This document shows, piece by piece, positions 42,917-51,345 of a stretch of DNA of 64,000 nt (positions are counted from its first letter, which is position 1; each line of letters opens with the position of its first letter). A program made the translations under genes and the position numbers. The stretch is taken from contig NZ_JAIXIG010000009.1 in assembly GCF_020297365.1 (NCBI RefSeq), forward strand, positions 1-64,000. Reading direction: 5' to 3'. Origin of the DNA: Curtobacterium oceanosedimentum (lineage in GTDB: Bacteria; Actinomycetota; Actinomycetes; Actinomycetales; Microbacteriaceae). Under the pieces are notes generated by a model. It saw only the letters and a list, made by a program, of their open reading frames with translations, had not been told where the DNA came from and searched no databases.

Positions 42917-43042
42917 ATGGCCAAGTCCGGCAAGAGCAGCGGCGGTTCGTCGCGAAGCTCGATCACTGGCAAGTTCGTGACGTCGAAGTACGCGAAGTCG
43001 CACCCCAGCACCACGCAGACCTCGCACAAGAAGAGCAAGTAA
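42917..43042 (+). CDS. 41-residue MAKS-type small basic protein
   Basis: MAKSGKSSGGSSRSSITGKF is followed by VTSKYAKSHPSTTQ and a Lys-rich end. AGGAGCGCGGAG precedes the ATG. The family occurs widely in bacteria and is sometimes mislabelled multidrug transporter; real function unknown. A second copy starts at 43465 on the other strand with 20 of the first 25 residues in common. It ends before a perfect hairpin at 43066. Too short for most gene finders. Confidence 0.75.
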   Translation: MAKSGKSSGGSSRSSITGKFVTSKYAKSHPSTTQTSHKKSK

Positions 43043-43065
43043 CAAGCGCCGCGAAGCGGTGACTC

Positions 43066-43100
43066 ACTGGCGGGAATCCGAAGTCCGGGTTCCCGCCAGT
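43066..43100. terminator. Terminator after the MAKS gene
   Basis: Perfect 11-bp arms ACTGGCGGGAA/TTCCCGCCAGT, 24 bases after the stop at 43042. Confidence 0.75.
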
Positions 43101-43130
43101 GCTCTGTACGGGCGACCCTGAAACTTGTAT

Positions 43131-43262
43131 CTACTGCTGCGACGGCTTCGGTTTTGGCGGCTGGATCTGCGAGTTCGGGGGCCGCACGGCCGGCGGTCGC
43201 TGCACGTTCGCGGGCTGGATGCCGAACTGGCCGCCGGGCTCCCGCGACTTGTTGTCGGTCAC
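43131..43262 (-). CDS. 43-residue proline-rich protein
   Basis: GTG start overlaps the stop of the second MAKS gene (GTGA, 43259-43262), so it should be co-translated. The sequence VTDNKSREPGGQFGIQ, then PANVQRPPAVRPPNSQIQPP, ends in a Pro/Lys/Gln tail. The stretch parallels the C-terminal extension of the MAKS protein just upstream (GMQAAHVQFRPSVRPSSSRIQPP), so the two look like an ancient tandem duplication or a fusion in progress. Confidence 0.55.
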   Translation of the reverse strand: MTDNKSREPGGQFGIQPANVQRPPAVRPPNSQIQPPKPKPSQQ

Positions 43263-43465
43263 GAGTCAGGCTGCGAATTCGTCGGCGGCTGGATCCGCGA
43301 GCTGGACGGGCGAACTGAGGGACGGAACTGCACGTGCGCGGCCTGCATGCCACGCTCGGTCACTCGAGACGTGGCGAGGTGCGACTTCGCGTACTTCGCC
43401 GTCACGAACTTGCCCGTAACGGAACTGCGCGATGAACCGCCACTGCTCTTGCTGCTCTTCGCCAT
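43259..43465 (-). CDS. MAKS-type small protein with proline-rich extension
   Basis: 68 residues. The first 28 (MAKSSKSSGGSSRSSVTGKF, VTAKYAKSH) copy the 41-residue protein at 42917. The tail, after VTERG, matches the separate 43-residue protein encoded directly downstream. So this gene looks like a MAKS core fused to a second copy of the proline-rich module. GAGGAGG precedes the ATG. Divergent from the DUF6338-like gene, 41 bases away. Confidence 0.65.
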   Translation of the reverse strand: MAKSSKSSGGSSRSSVTGKFVTAKYAKSHLATSRVTERGMQAAHVQFRPSVRPSSSRIQPPTNSQPDS

Positions 43466-43506
43466 GCTGCGCCTCCTCGTAGCATTATGACCGCGAGAGG
43501 GGTCCG

Positions 43507-44211
43507 ATGCCTACAAGTGCGCTGGGGGTTGCCTTCTACGTCTTCGCCCTCTTCCCAGGGGTCGCGTTCATCTTCGCCCGCGAAGGGCACCAGCCGGCGG
43601 TCAAGCGATCCGCGCTGCGCGAGACTGCGACCTTGGTCTTCATCAGTGCCATCTGTGACGCGCTCGTCGCACTTGTCGTCGCGGTTTTATCCATCTGGTG
43701 GGTGCAGCTTCGCGACCGACTCCACGAGGTCGTCACAGGGGACCTCGGCTGGGCGCAGAGCAACGTGGCGCCGTCGATCTTCATCGCGGTCGGCGCAGCC
43801 ACGATCGCGACGCTGCTCGGCTACTTCCTAGGCTCACAGTGGGCTGACCAACACGGACTCAGCTTCATTTGGAACTCCGCCATCCCCCGAAACACCTCGG
43901 CGTGGGCACGGCTCTTCAACGATGCGCCGGAGGATGCGGTGGTTGACGTGGCCCTGGTGCTGAAGTCGGGTGGATGGGTGAGCGGCACGCTCTACGAGTT
44001 CGACAACGACCCCGACCCGCACCCGCACAGGGCGATCGTGCTCACCCAGCCGCGGTACCGACCCGAAGGCAGCGACGAAGCTGTCCCAATCGAAGGCGCT
44101 GACTATATCGTCGTCGAGGCAGGTGAGATCGAACAGCTTCACGCGGCCTTCGTGCAGGTCGAGATCCCGGTTGACGCTGACGACCCGACTGAACCCGGCC
44201 AGAGCGTGTAG
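43507..44211 (+). CDS. DUF6338-like membrane protein
   Basis: 234 residues. An N-terminal membrane part with three hydrophobic segments (GVAFYVFALFPGVAFIFA, ATLVFISAICDALVALVVAVLSIWW and PSIFIAVGAATIATLLGYFLG) is followed by a soluble C-terminal domain (VVDVALVLKSGGWVSGTLYEF; ADYIVVEAGEIEQLHAAFVQVEI) with Sm/SH3-like strands. This is the layout of DUF6338, a family of unknown function I recall beside MAKS-type small genes. ATG follows GAGAGGGGTCCG. Confidence 0.68.
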   Translation: MPTSALGVAFYVFALFPGVAFIFAREGHQPAVKRSALRETATLVFISAICDALVALVVAVLSIWWVQLRDRLHEVVTGDLGWAQSNVAPSIFIAVGAATIATLLGYFLGSQWADQHGLSFIWNSAIPRNTSAWARLFNDAPEDAVVDVALVLKSGGWVSGTLYEFDNDPDPHPHRAIVLTQPRYRPEGSDEAVPIEGADYIVVEAGEIEQLHAAFVQVEIPVDADDPTEPGQSV

Positions 44212-44353
44212 CGGGACCACACGCATCAGCGTCGCGTAGCGCGGCACTTCGGTGTCTCAATAGCCGATCGCTTTCGCCGGCACGGCTCGCTCTCAGAGCA
44301 TGTCCCTGCGGCCACGGGTCCATCAGTGATGGGCGAGCCGTATGCTCCGCGGC

Positions 44354-44609
44354 ATGCGGCTGATCTCACCTCCCTTGCCCCCCCTACCAGAAGGTGCAGG
44401 CCGCTTGACGGTGCGAGCTGCGCTCGTCGGTGGAGCAGGCCTATTCCTCGTGCTGCTTGGCACCAGCTTCTTCGTGGGCACCGCGGGGACTGATCGACCG
44501 ATACCGGTTGTGGATCGTCATCGTCTTGATCGTGGTCGGCGTCGGCTGCTGGATCGTGGAAGGGCTCTTCAGAGCGCGAAGCACGGAGGGAGACGACTCG
44601 TCTCGATAG
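44354..44609 (+). pseudogene. Frameshifted two-helix membrane protein
   Basis: The first half from ATG 44354 encodes a membrane helix (VRAALVGGAGLFLVLLGTSFFVG). The expected second helix (RYRLWIVIVLIVVGVGCWIVEGLF) and a natural-looking end with TAG at 44607-44609 are in another frame. A one-base change in the CGCGGGG run near 44480 would restore one protein. Either a decayed gene or a sequencing error. Confidence 0.55.
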
Positions 44610-44799
44610 CCGGTCGTTCACCGAGACGGAGCGTCGAGTGTCTCCGTCCACTTACTTCCGGGGCTCCGACTGTCTCAGATAGCTGGTTCGAAACTGATTC
44701 CGGCGAGGTGACCTATGCGAGACGGTGTCGTGCGATGGGGCTCGGGCATCAAGACGGATGAGCTCGCGCCCGCGGCCGCCACCACGACCACGACCACCG

Positions 44800-45891
44800 C
44801 TAAAGCTGTTCCGCTCGTTGCCGACTCAACGCGGAGGAAACGTTGTCCAGATCGTCGGGGAACAGCGCCGCGTAAGTGTCAAGAGTGACTTTCGCCGACT
44901 TGTGGCCCAGCATCCGCTGGACGACTTTGACGTTGGCACCAGCGCTGATCGCGAGTGATGCAGCTGTGTGCCTGAGGTCATGTGGTGTGACTCGGCGGAA
45001 GCTTGCATCGGCCGCCATCGTCCGCTGGACGGCCTTCGCGAACCATCCCTGGCTGGAGTGCCCTGGCCGGAGGAAACCTCCGACCGGTGACGACCAGAGA
45101 CGATCGTCGGGGTGCTTGCCCCGACAGGCCGCGGCAACAGCAGAGTCGAGGAAGTCGGGAAACGCAACGGAGCGCCTTTCATGGGACTTAACGCTGCCCA
45201 GGACGTGTTGACCGTTCACCTCCGTCACTCCCTCTCGGATATTGAGGCGACGTCGACCGAGGTCAACGCTACGAACCCGCAAGGCAGTGGCCTCGCCCCA
45301 TCGGAGCCCGGTGTACGCAAGCAGCCGGACAAGCTCGCCATACCTGGCTTCTGAGGCCAGCGCCTTGACCTGCCGATGTGTCAGGAACACCTCGTCGGGG
45401 ATCGGCTTCTTTTTGACTGTGAGGCCGCGCGCAGGGTTCTTCACCACACGGTTCTCCTCGATCGCTTCATCGAGGATGCCAGCGAGCAGGTCTCGGGCTC
45501 TCGCCACGGAGGTGTGCGAGAGCGAATACCCAAGTTCGTTCAGCCACGTTTGGACGTCTCGCTTGGTGACTCGGCCTACGGCATACCCTCCCCACTTTGG
45601 TTCGACGTGCACGCGCCAGCAGCTTTCAACGGAGTGGAAGCTGCTTTGGGTGAGCTTGAATCGGTGCATCTCGAGCCAGGCTGTCCCGAGCTCGCCGATG
45701 GTCACTCGCGCATCTGTTGGATCGACGTAGGAACCTCGCAACTTCGACACCTCGACTGTGTTGAGGTAGTTGATGGCATCGGTCTTTCGGCGGAAGCCGC
45801 GGTCATGACCGCGAGTCCCATCAGGTTTGCTGTACCAGACCTCGTAAAGCTTGCCCCGGGTCTTCGTCTCGTAGGACTTGACTGTCCCCAT
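44800..45891 (-). CDS. int: Tyrosine-type site-specific integrase
   Basis: 363-residue phage-type integrase, expected to insert the island at tRNA-Ser(CGA). It has an N-terminal arm-binding domain (KLYEVWYSKPDGTRGHDRGF), a SAM-like core-binding domain (about 65-150) and the catalytic domain with all residues in place: Arg in YTGLRWGEATAL, His-x-x-Arg in TPHDLRHTAASL, His in MLGHKSAKVTLDTY, and the nucleophile Tyr at the end of that motif. The excisionase gene ends four bases upstream on the same strand. Confidence 0.94.
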   Translation of the reverse strand: MGTVKSYETKTRGKLYEVWYSKPDGTRGHDRGFRRKTDAINYLNTVEVSKLRGSYVDPTDARVTIGELGTAWLEMHRFKLTQSSFHSVESCWRVHVEPKWGGYAVGRVTKRDVQTWLNELGYSLSHTSVARARDLLAGILDEAIEENRVVKNPARGLTVKKKPIPDEVFLTHRQVKALASEARYGELVRLLAYTGLRWGEATALRVRSVDLGRRRLNIREGVTEVNGQHVLGSVKSHERRSVAFPDFLDSAVAAACRGKHPDDRLWSSPVGGFLRPGHSSQGWFAKAVQRTMAADASFRRVTPHDLRHTAASLAISAGANVKVVQRMLGHKSAKVTLDTYAALFPDDLDNVSSALSRQRAEQL

Positions 45892-45894
45892 CGA

Positions 45895-46122
45895 TCAGCG
45901 CAGTTCGTCGGCGGTGCTGGCGTACTCCTGCTCGAGCAGCCATGCTTCGACGGCTTCCGGACGGTAGAGCGGGAATCGGCCGACTCGGACGAATCGCGGG
46001 CCTGCCCCCGTGACACGCCACTGGCGCAAGTTGCGGGTCGTCACGTGGAGTCGAGCAGCAAGGGCGTCTGGGGTGAGCAAGACGCCGGGCTGAACTGACG
46101 GGCTGAGAGCGGTCTGAGACAT
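45895..46122 (-). CDS. xis: Excisionase-type helix-turn-helix protein
   Basis: 75-residue MerR-like winged helix of the AlpA/excisionase type: GVLLTPDALAARLHVTTRNLRQWR, then GAGPRFVRVGRFPLYRPEAVEAWL. GAGGAG lies six bases before the ATG. Cotranscribed with the integrase, it probably steers excision and represses or activates int. Start region is preceded by the large non-coding stretch. Confidence 0.82.
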   Translation of the reverse strand: MSQTALSPSVQPGVLLTPDALAARLHVTTRNLRQWRVTGAGPRFVRVGRFPLYRPEAVEAWLLEQEYASTADELR

Positions 46123-47698
46123 GGGTACTCCTCGAAAGTCGATGCTTTCGAGGAGGCCGTTTAGCCGAACCTGTTAACGGTTGCTTGGCGTACCTGCTCG
46201 TCGAGCCGGCAATGGCTCTGGTCCTTTTCAATCACTCAGACCTGAAGCAGACCATACACGTCCAGCCAGTTGGTGACAAACGTACGCGGATGAAGCAGCT
46301 GACGATGTCGCCCACGACGCGTCTACGGCTGCGCACGGCGCGACCATGATCGGCCATCTTGTGAGGCAAGGGCTCCATCGGTGTGCATGGAGCAGGCGTG
46401 AAGCGCCCGCTCTGAGTGCCGGTCCGCCTGCGCTGAAATCATTATGCGGAACGTACTAGCCAGCGCCGGGAGGACCGAAGCACCGTCGTCGCGTCTGTGG
46501 TTCACGCTCCGCGAAAGCGTGGTCAGCCGAAGGTGTCCGAGGGGGAGCGAAGCGGAGGAACGGCACCGGCGGAAGGCACCCGAAAACGCCCCCGATGGGG
46601 CGTTGGAGGGCAAGGAGCGCAGCGACGCAGTAAGGGCAGGAGGAGCGCAGCGACGAGCGGTGAGGGGGACCCAGAGACCGAGCGCAGCGCGAGTCTCAGG
46701 GGCTCCCGAAGAGGTGTCGGCTACGCCGACCGACGAGCAAGTTTCCAGGTCGCGAAGCGGACTGAAAACGCAGCTCGGCGTCACATCCCCTTATGCCCTT
46801 TCTCTCTGCCGCGAAAATCCGGAGCTCCAGCGACGGATCGACGTCGCAATTGCTGCTGTGATCGGGGGAAACGGATGGATCAGCCTCATCTTGATCAACA
46901 CCAGCTCCGAAGGATCGAGCCTGGTGGTGGTGATCAAGTGGCATCCGTTTGCCACGGGAAGTCGGGGTTTGGGTTGATCCACGGTTCTGGGCGTCGTGAC
47001 GCCGGGGATCAACCCATGGAGCGCAGCGACGCCAGGGGCTGAGGAGCTTGCGGATCAGCACCTGATCAATCCCGACGCAGACGCGGGCACGCGGCTGCCT
47101 TGGCCCTCAGAGCAGCGCAGGTCGGAGCATCGCGGAGACCTCTCGCGTAGCGCCGTCGCCACATCGGCACGGGGGAGGAACGACGCCGTGGCGGGTCCCG
47201 CTGCCGCCGCTTCAGTGGCGCCCTTAGGTTCTCCTCTCGCCCCACCGGGCACGACTGTGGAGTGGACGTGAACGAGGGGCTCGTGACAACAGGTCGGGCT
47301 CAGATCCAGCCGCGCGACCGGGCGCCCTCACGTTGGGAGCCGCATCCGGTGCGTTCAGCACCGGGCTTCTGTGCCCCCTTCCTGGTCACGGCTGATCCGC
47401 TCGTGGGCGAATCCTGACCAGGGGCGGCCTTCTCTGGGCCGCGAGGCGACCGCCGAAGCTCCTTCGACGGCGCGTTGGAGGAAAAAGGGGGGCCACCCGG
47501 ACGCGCCTAGCGTCGAATGGCCACGCTTTGACCGTACGGCGGCCACGTCTGGGTCAGAAGGTGGGCGGATCGGTCTGCAGCGACCATCGAGCGCCAGTGA
47601 GCGGGAGCGCAGCGGTCCCTCTCCGGCCACGGACGAGCCACAGTGGGCCGCGCCGTGACCGCTCAGCGCCGGCGGCCGCCGGTCGGTACGCTGCGGCC
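46123..47698. other. 1.6-kb non-coding region with GAGCGCAGCGAC repeats
   Basis: No frame on either strand reads as protein. The 13-mer GGAGCGCAGCGAC occurs exactly at 46614, 46642 and 47018, with variants near 46545, 46681 and 47604. GATC is clustered at 46858-47075. A nested hairpin lies at 46971-47015. The promoter of xis-int must lie at its left edge. Its nature (transfer or replication origin, or decayed genes) is unclear. Confidence 0.5.
46971..47015. repeat. Nested inverted repeat
   Basis: Outer arms GGGTTGATCC / GGATCAACCC (10 bp, perfect) enclose an inner palindrome GGCGTC-GT-GACGCC at 46990-47003. Confidence 0.75.
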
Positions 47699-48169
47699 GT
47701 GAGCACAGCGCACGCGTCCGACTCCCTCGCTCAGCGCGACGCCGAGCCGTTGATCATCGCCGCGATCGCGGAGCACGTCGGGGTGCCGCTGGCGCCGGCG
47801 CGCGTCGTGTTCGAGGACGGCGTCCGTGTAGAGCTCGACGGAGCATCCGAGGACCGGAAGGTCCTCGTCGAGGCGTACGCGCATGTCGGTGCGCTTCGAG
47901 GCGGGCAGCCGAAGAAGCTCGCGACGGACGCCTTCAGGCTCCTCTGGGCCGGCCAGAAGCTCGAAGCGACAGGGCTCGTCATCGCGGTCGTCGATGCCGA
48001 GGTCGAGCAGTACCTGATGCGGCCGAAGGTGTGGCTGACCGCGGCGCTCCGCGATAGCGGTGTCGAGGTCGTCCGGGTCGCGACCGACGACGAGGCGCAC
48101 GCGCGCGTCGAGGCGGCGCAGCAACTGCAGCTGATGGCGCCGCCCGGTTCCGCAGCGCACGGGGTGTGA
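47699..48169 (+). CDS. Hypothetical protein, possibly PD-(D/E)XK-like
   Basis: 156 residues from GTG at 47699. The pattern RVVFEDGVRVELDGASEDRKVLVEAYAHVGALRGGQPKKLATDAFRL suggests strand-strand-helix with Asp, Glu and Gln-x-x-Lys spaced as in restriction-endonuclease-like folds, but the canonical E-x-K is not present as such. The remainder (VIAVVDAEVEQYLM, GVEVVRVA) is alpha/beta. No family recognised. Stands alone between two non-coding stretches of the island. Confidence 0.55.
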   Translation: MSTAHASDSLAQRDAEPLIIAAIAEHVGVPLAPARVVFEDGVRVELDGASEDRKVLVEAYAHVGALRGGQPKKLATDAFRLLWAGQKLEATGLVIAVVDAEVEQYLMRPKVWLTAALRDSGVEVVRVATDDEAHARVEAAQQLQLMAPPGSAAHGV

Positions 48170-48307
48170 CTGGTGACTGACGGGCTAGGGGCAAGTCCAC
48201 CCCGATGAGCTCCCCCACCAACGGTGGGCAGAGCAGCGGGCCACGTCACCATCGGGTGGCGCGCTCAGCCTGTGCGAACAGGCCGTGCCGGCGTCGACCA
48301 CACAAGT

Positions 48308-48341
48308 GATCCCCCGTGGAGCGTCTGCTCCTCGGGGGATC
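48308..48341. repeat. Long hairpin
   Basis: GATCCCCC-GT-GGAGC / GCTCC-TC-GGGGGATC arms around GTCT; 13 paired bases, possible terminator or structural element. Confidence 0.7.
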
Positions 48342-48704
48342 CGTCGTCGTACCGGTTCGTACCAGATTTCTCGGTACAGGCTCGCACACTGCGACGCCAC
48401 AGAAAACCCTGTTCAGAAGGAGAATACGTGCCGATCCGCTGATCGTAAGCGCGTGCCGTTCCACTTCGTGTACCGGAAGCGGAACGGCCTGAAAGCGGTC
48501 CTTATCGGGGGAAAGTGTGACCTGTACCGGTTGTACCGCTTTTTTCGAGGAACCTCTGTGTGTGCGTGTGCGCGCATGCGCGCGTGCGCGAAGGTCCGCA
48601 GAAACCGGTACAACCGGTACAACCGGCTCTTCCACCCTCCTACTTCCTCGAAAAATCAGGGATGTAGGGCTCACAGCGTGTACTGGTTCTCGAAAATAGG
48701 AGTT

Positions 48705-48813
48705 CAAAAGTGGTACACGAGCCACCCCTGCACGAGCCCTCGAAAAGCGGGGTGACCTGGGAAAAGCTGCCTTGCGAACCTGTACCGGTTTACGAACGCA
48801 AAAGTGGTACACG
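48705..48813 (+). repeat. 15-bp direct repeat pair
   Basis: CAAAAGTGGTACACG at 48705-48719 and 48799-48813, 94 bases apart, within the GGTAC-rich region. Confidence 0.75.
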
Positions 48814-49051
48814 TGGTCCGGGCGAACCTTTGAGTGCATCGAACTGGCTGGCGAGCGTGAGCATCCGTGCCCGACGATGGGTGCGGCTCTCCGCCGCAGC
48901 GGTTCAGTCACGCCACTTCGGTCGCCGTCCGAGGGCCTGTGCTGCGTGGAATCTATGCTTCGCCGAAGGCATTCGATCGACCGCCTCGCAACAGTCATGT
49001 CGCCTATTCATTTCCCCTGGATCGCGTTGATCAGAGCCGCTTGTCGCCGAG

Positions 49052-49228
49052 TCAGGACGCTCGAGGCACGTTCGCGCGCACGTCATCGGCCTGTGTCTCG
49101 TCGAGCTCCCAGAGTCCGGTGTGCTCCGGGTACTTCTCACGGAGGTACTCCCGCACCACCTTTCCCGGTCGCGACTCATTCGTGTAGCCGAGCTCGGCCG
49201 CCAGCTCTCGCGGCGTGTACGTCGTCAC
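49052..49228 (-). CDS. Small DNA-binding-like protein
   Basis: 58 residues: VTTYTPRELAAELGYTNESR, then PGKVVREYLREKYPEHTGLW. Reads as a compact helix-turn-helix, similar in style to small phage transcription-type proteins. Its GTG overlaps the stop of the upstream nuclease gene (GTGA, 49225-49228), so it is co-translated as the third gene of an operon. Family not recognised. Confidence 0.6.
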   Translation of the reverse strand: MTTYTPRELAAELGYTNESRPGKVVREYLREKYPEHTGLWELDETQADDVRANVPRAS

Positions 49229-49845
49229 GAGCGCGGCCGCTTCGAGTGATTCCGCGCGGGGTTCCGAGGCTTGGTGAGCGACTTCGAGTTCGTCCGGCAC
49301 AGCTCGCCGATTCCGGAGCCACACGACGGGCACGGGTGGGACAAGTCCTCGGTGGCGTGAAGATCGCGCTCCATACCTGCGTAGAACGCGTCCACCGGAA
49401 CACTCGACGAGTCGAGGATCGCCTGTTCGACCAGATCGCGGTGCTTCACGAGCGCGTCGTAGAACCGCTTTGGGTCATCGGCCACACGCATCACGGCCGG
49501 GGCGACCTCCCACAGCGCCCGCTGCAGGTTCGGAAACGGTCGCGGACCACCGAAGTCGCCGTTGCCGACGCGAACACCGTTTCGTCGGGCTCCGGCGATG
49601 TGCAGCATCTCGAGGTAGTGCAGTTCGAGAGGCGACTCCGCCGTCGCGACGATCGTCTCGGTGAGGCCACTGGTGCCATGCTCCGCGAGCATCTCGGTCA
49701 TGAAGGCCCCGCTGCCGAAGTAACCATCGACGCGCTTCGGGTCGAGGCGGGTGCCCTGACCGATGTAGGCCCACGCCTTGTCGGCCGGTTCGGTCCTGAA
49801 CACGTACCCGACTGCTGACGCCGGCACCCTTGCCTGATCGCTCAT
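49225..49845 (-). CDS. GIY-YIG-like nuclease with C-terminal zinc finger
   Basis: 206 residues. The N-terminal pattern GYVFRTEP...AWAYIGQG, then YFGSGAFMTEMLAEHG, SPLELHYLEMLHI matches the order of elements in phage GIY-YIG endonucleases (tyrosine strands, YxGSG loop, and Glu in the last helix). The C-terminus has CPSCGSGIGELCRTNSKSL, a phage-type zinc finger (CPxCG...GxxCRT). Probably cleaves or nicks DNA. Middle gene of a three-gene minus-strand operon. ATG at 49843-49845 chosen; a GTG-preceded start three codons earlier is possible. Confidence 0.65.
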   Translation of the reverse strand: MSDQARVPASAVGYVFRTEPADKAWAYIGQGTRLDPKRVDGYFGSGAFMTEMLAEHGTSGLTETIVATAESPLELHYLEMLHIAGARRNGVRVGNGDFGGPRPFPNLQRALWEVAPAVMRVADDPKRFYDALVKHRDLVEQAILDSSSVPVDAFYAGMERDLHATEDLSHPCPSCGSGIGELCRTNSKSLTKPRNPARNHSKRPRS

Positions 49846-49870
49846 GGTCACCACTCCCTCGAGGTCATCG

Positions 49871-50443
49871 TCATCGTCCCATGAGCCGACCGAGCCACCC
49901 GCGACGTCGCGGTGGTGCGACGCGCGCCTCGGAGTCTCCCGCCGGCACGGGAACGCCGATCGTCATGGTCAGCTCTCGCTCCGCCGGGTCCGGCATCGGC
50001 GCCATGGGCCAGTCCGACGGCACGTAGTTGTCGGGCACCACGTACCCGCCGCAGTTGACGACCTCGCCGGCGGCGCTGATCGTGACGCTCTGCACGTGCA
50101 ACGTCCCGTCGTGGAAGCCGAACGGCCTCCGGCCGTCAGCGACGTACGCGGTCGCCTCCCGGAGGTTCTTCGACCAGGTGAGCCGTCCGACCGTCCCGGC
50201 GGGCGAGGCCGCCCACCAGTGGCTTCCATCCCACCGCACACAGAGCTCGTCGCCCAAGCGCACCCCACGCATGTGCTCGGTCACGCTCGAGCGGTAGAGA
50301 TTCGACGCCTGCGGCGTCCCGCGGCCGGCATAGACACTCGCCAGGAGCCCCGTCGTCCCGAACCGGCGGTCACCGTTCTTCTGCACCGAACCGGGCTGCG
50401 GATGACCGTCCGCGGCAGCGGGCCTGTCCTCTGCGTCGTTCAC
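49871..50443 (-). CDS. Hypothetical protein of the nuclease operon
   Basis: 190 residues from GTG at 50443, chosen because GGAGG lies six bases upstream. A disordered N-terminal tail precedes a beta-rich core (LGDELCVRWDGSHWWAASPAGTVGRLTW; FGFHDGTLHVQSVTISAAGEVVNCGGYVVPDNYVP) reminiscent of HIRAN-type or SH3-like modules. The C-terminus is basic (PPRRRGWLGRLMGR). It ends 25 bases before the nuclease gene. No family assigned. Confidence 0.55.
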   Translation of the reverse strand: MNDAEDRPAAADGHPQPGSVQKNGDRRFGTTGLLASVYAGRGTPQASNLYRSSVTEHMRGVRLGDELCVRWDGSHWWAASPAGTVGRLTWSKNLREATAYVADGRRPFGFHDGTLHVQSVTISAAGEVVNCGGYVVPDNYVPSDWPMAPMPDPAERELTMTIGVPVPAGDSEARVAPPRRRGWLGRLMGR

Positions 50444-50864
50444 CTGATTCCTCCCCGGCTCCTCATCCCCATCGTGCTGCGTTCTCGCGCCGATGACCAG
50501 CGTCCGGGGCTCCCGCTCACTTGTCGAGGAAGTATCAGAGGTATACCCAGGTTCCCCTGTCGCAGCTGCCGCCGACGTCAAGTCGTCGTACACCCTGCGC
50601 CGGACTCATCAGACGGCCGCCAATGGGCTGATCGTCGTCCTCTTCACCCGCCGACAAGCTCAGCCCAGTGTCACTTCAAGGAGCCGGATCCAAGCCGACG
50701 AGAATCACAGTTATCGCAGCTATCCGGCGAGGGGTCTACTCGCCTGGTTTCGACTCGATTGGTGCTCCGAAGCCGTCGGATCTGCTCGTGTCCGGGGTGA
50801 TTCGTAGGCTCGAACCGCCGTAACCGAACTGCTGCCACTCCCCGCCCAGGCCCTCCCTGCGCGC

Positions 50865-51345
50865 GTGATCACGTACGTCGGGAACGGCCTCGGACTCGCG
50901 GATGCGCCTCTCCGTCCTGAGCTGCTCGAGGGCATCACGGAGAACACGGCGCATGCGAGCGCCGCGGGCACCAGACGGGCCTACGAAGGCGATTGGGCGG
51001 CGTTCGAGCGCTGGTGCGACATCCATGGCCGGCGGGCCCTGCCCGCGCAGCCACAGACCGTCGCGGGCTACATCACCGACCGCGCGGCGCTCGTCGAGCC
51101 GGGCACCGGAGACCACGTCTACGCACCGAGCACGATCTCGAGGTGATTCACCTCGATCAACGTCCGCACGAGCGCGAGAACCTCGCCCCTCCGGGCGCGA
51201 ACCGTACGGTCAAGGACACCCTCGCCGGCATCCGCCTCGACAACGCACGGCCAACCAGGCGCATGGCGCCACTGCTGCTGAACGACCTCAAGCGAGTGCT
51301 GCGCGGCATCGACCTGCACTCCTACCCCGCGTGTCGCGCATATTG
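50865..51345 (+). pseudogene. Truncated, frameshifted tyrosine recombinase
   Basis: The N-terminal SAM-like domain is recognisable: AAGTRRAYEGDWAAFERWC, QTVAGYITDRA and PSTISR, then a stop at 51144-51146. The continuation appears in two other frames: FTSINVR, and HERENLAPPGANRTVKDTLAGIRL with RRMAPLLLNDLKRVLRGID. No catalytic domain follows. A decayed second recombinase, showing the island is composite. Confidence 0.6.

Larger units (their letters stand above)
48170..49051. other. Non-coding region with GTACC/GGTAC clusters
   Basis: No gene seen in 880 bases. It begins with a strong hairpin (48308-48341). From 48345 to 48815 it is crowded with GTACCGG/GGTACA motifs, including an inverted pair of GGTTGTACC (48529) and GGTACAACC (48609, repeated at once), plus CAAAAGTGGTACACG twice (48705-48719, 48799-48813). 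An alternating GTGTGTGCGTGTGCGCGC tract at about 48557 may adopt Z-DNA. Origin-like or gene remnant. Confidence 0.45.

Noticed and set aside
46444-46977. Candidate gene in the repeat-rich non-coding region
   Set aside because: Frame is carried by the GAGCGCAGCGAC repeats, has no start signal, and shows no protein-like pattern.
48413-48622. Small minus-strand frame in the GGTAC region
   Set aside because: Driven by the repeat sequence; Arg/Tyr/Phe-rich with no start context.
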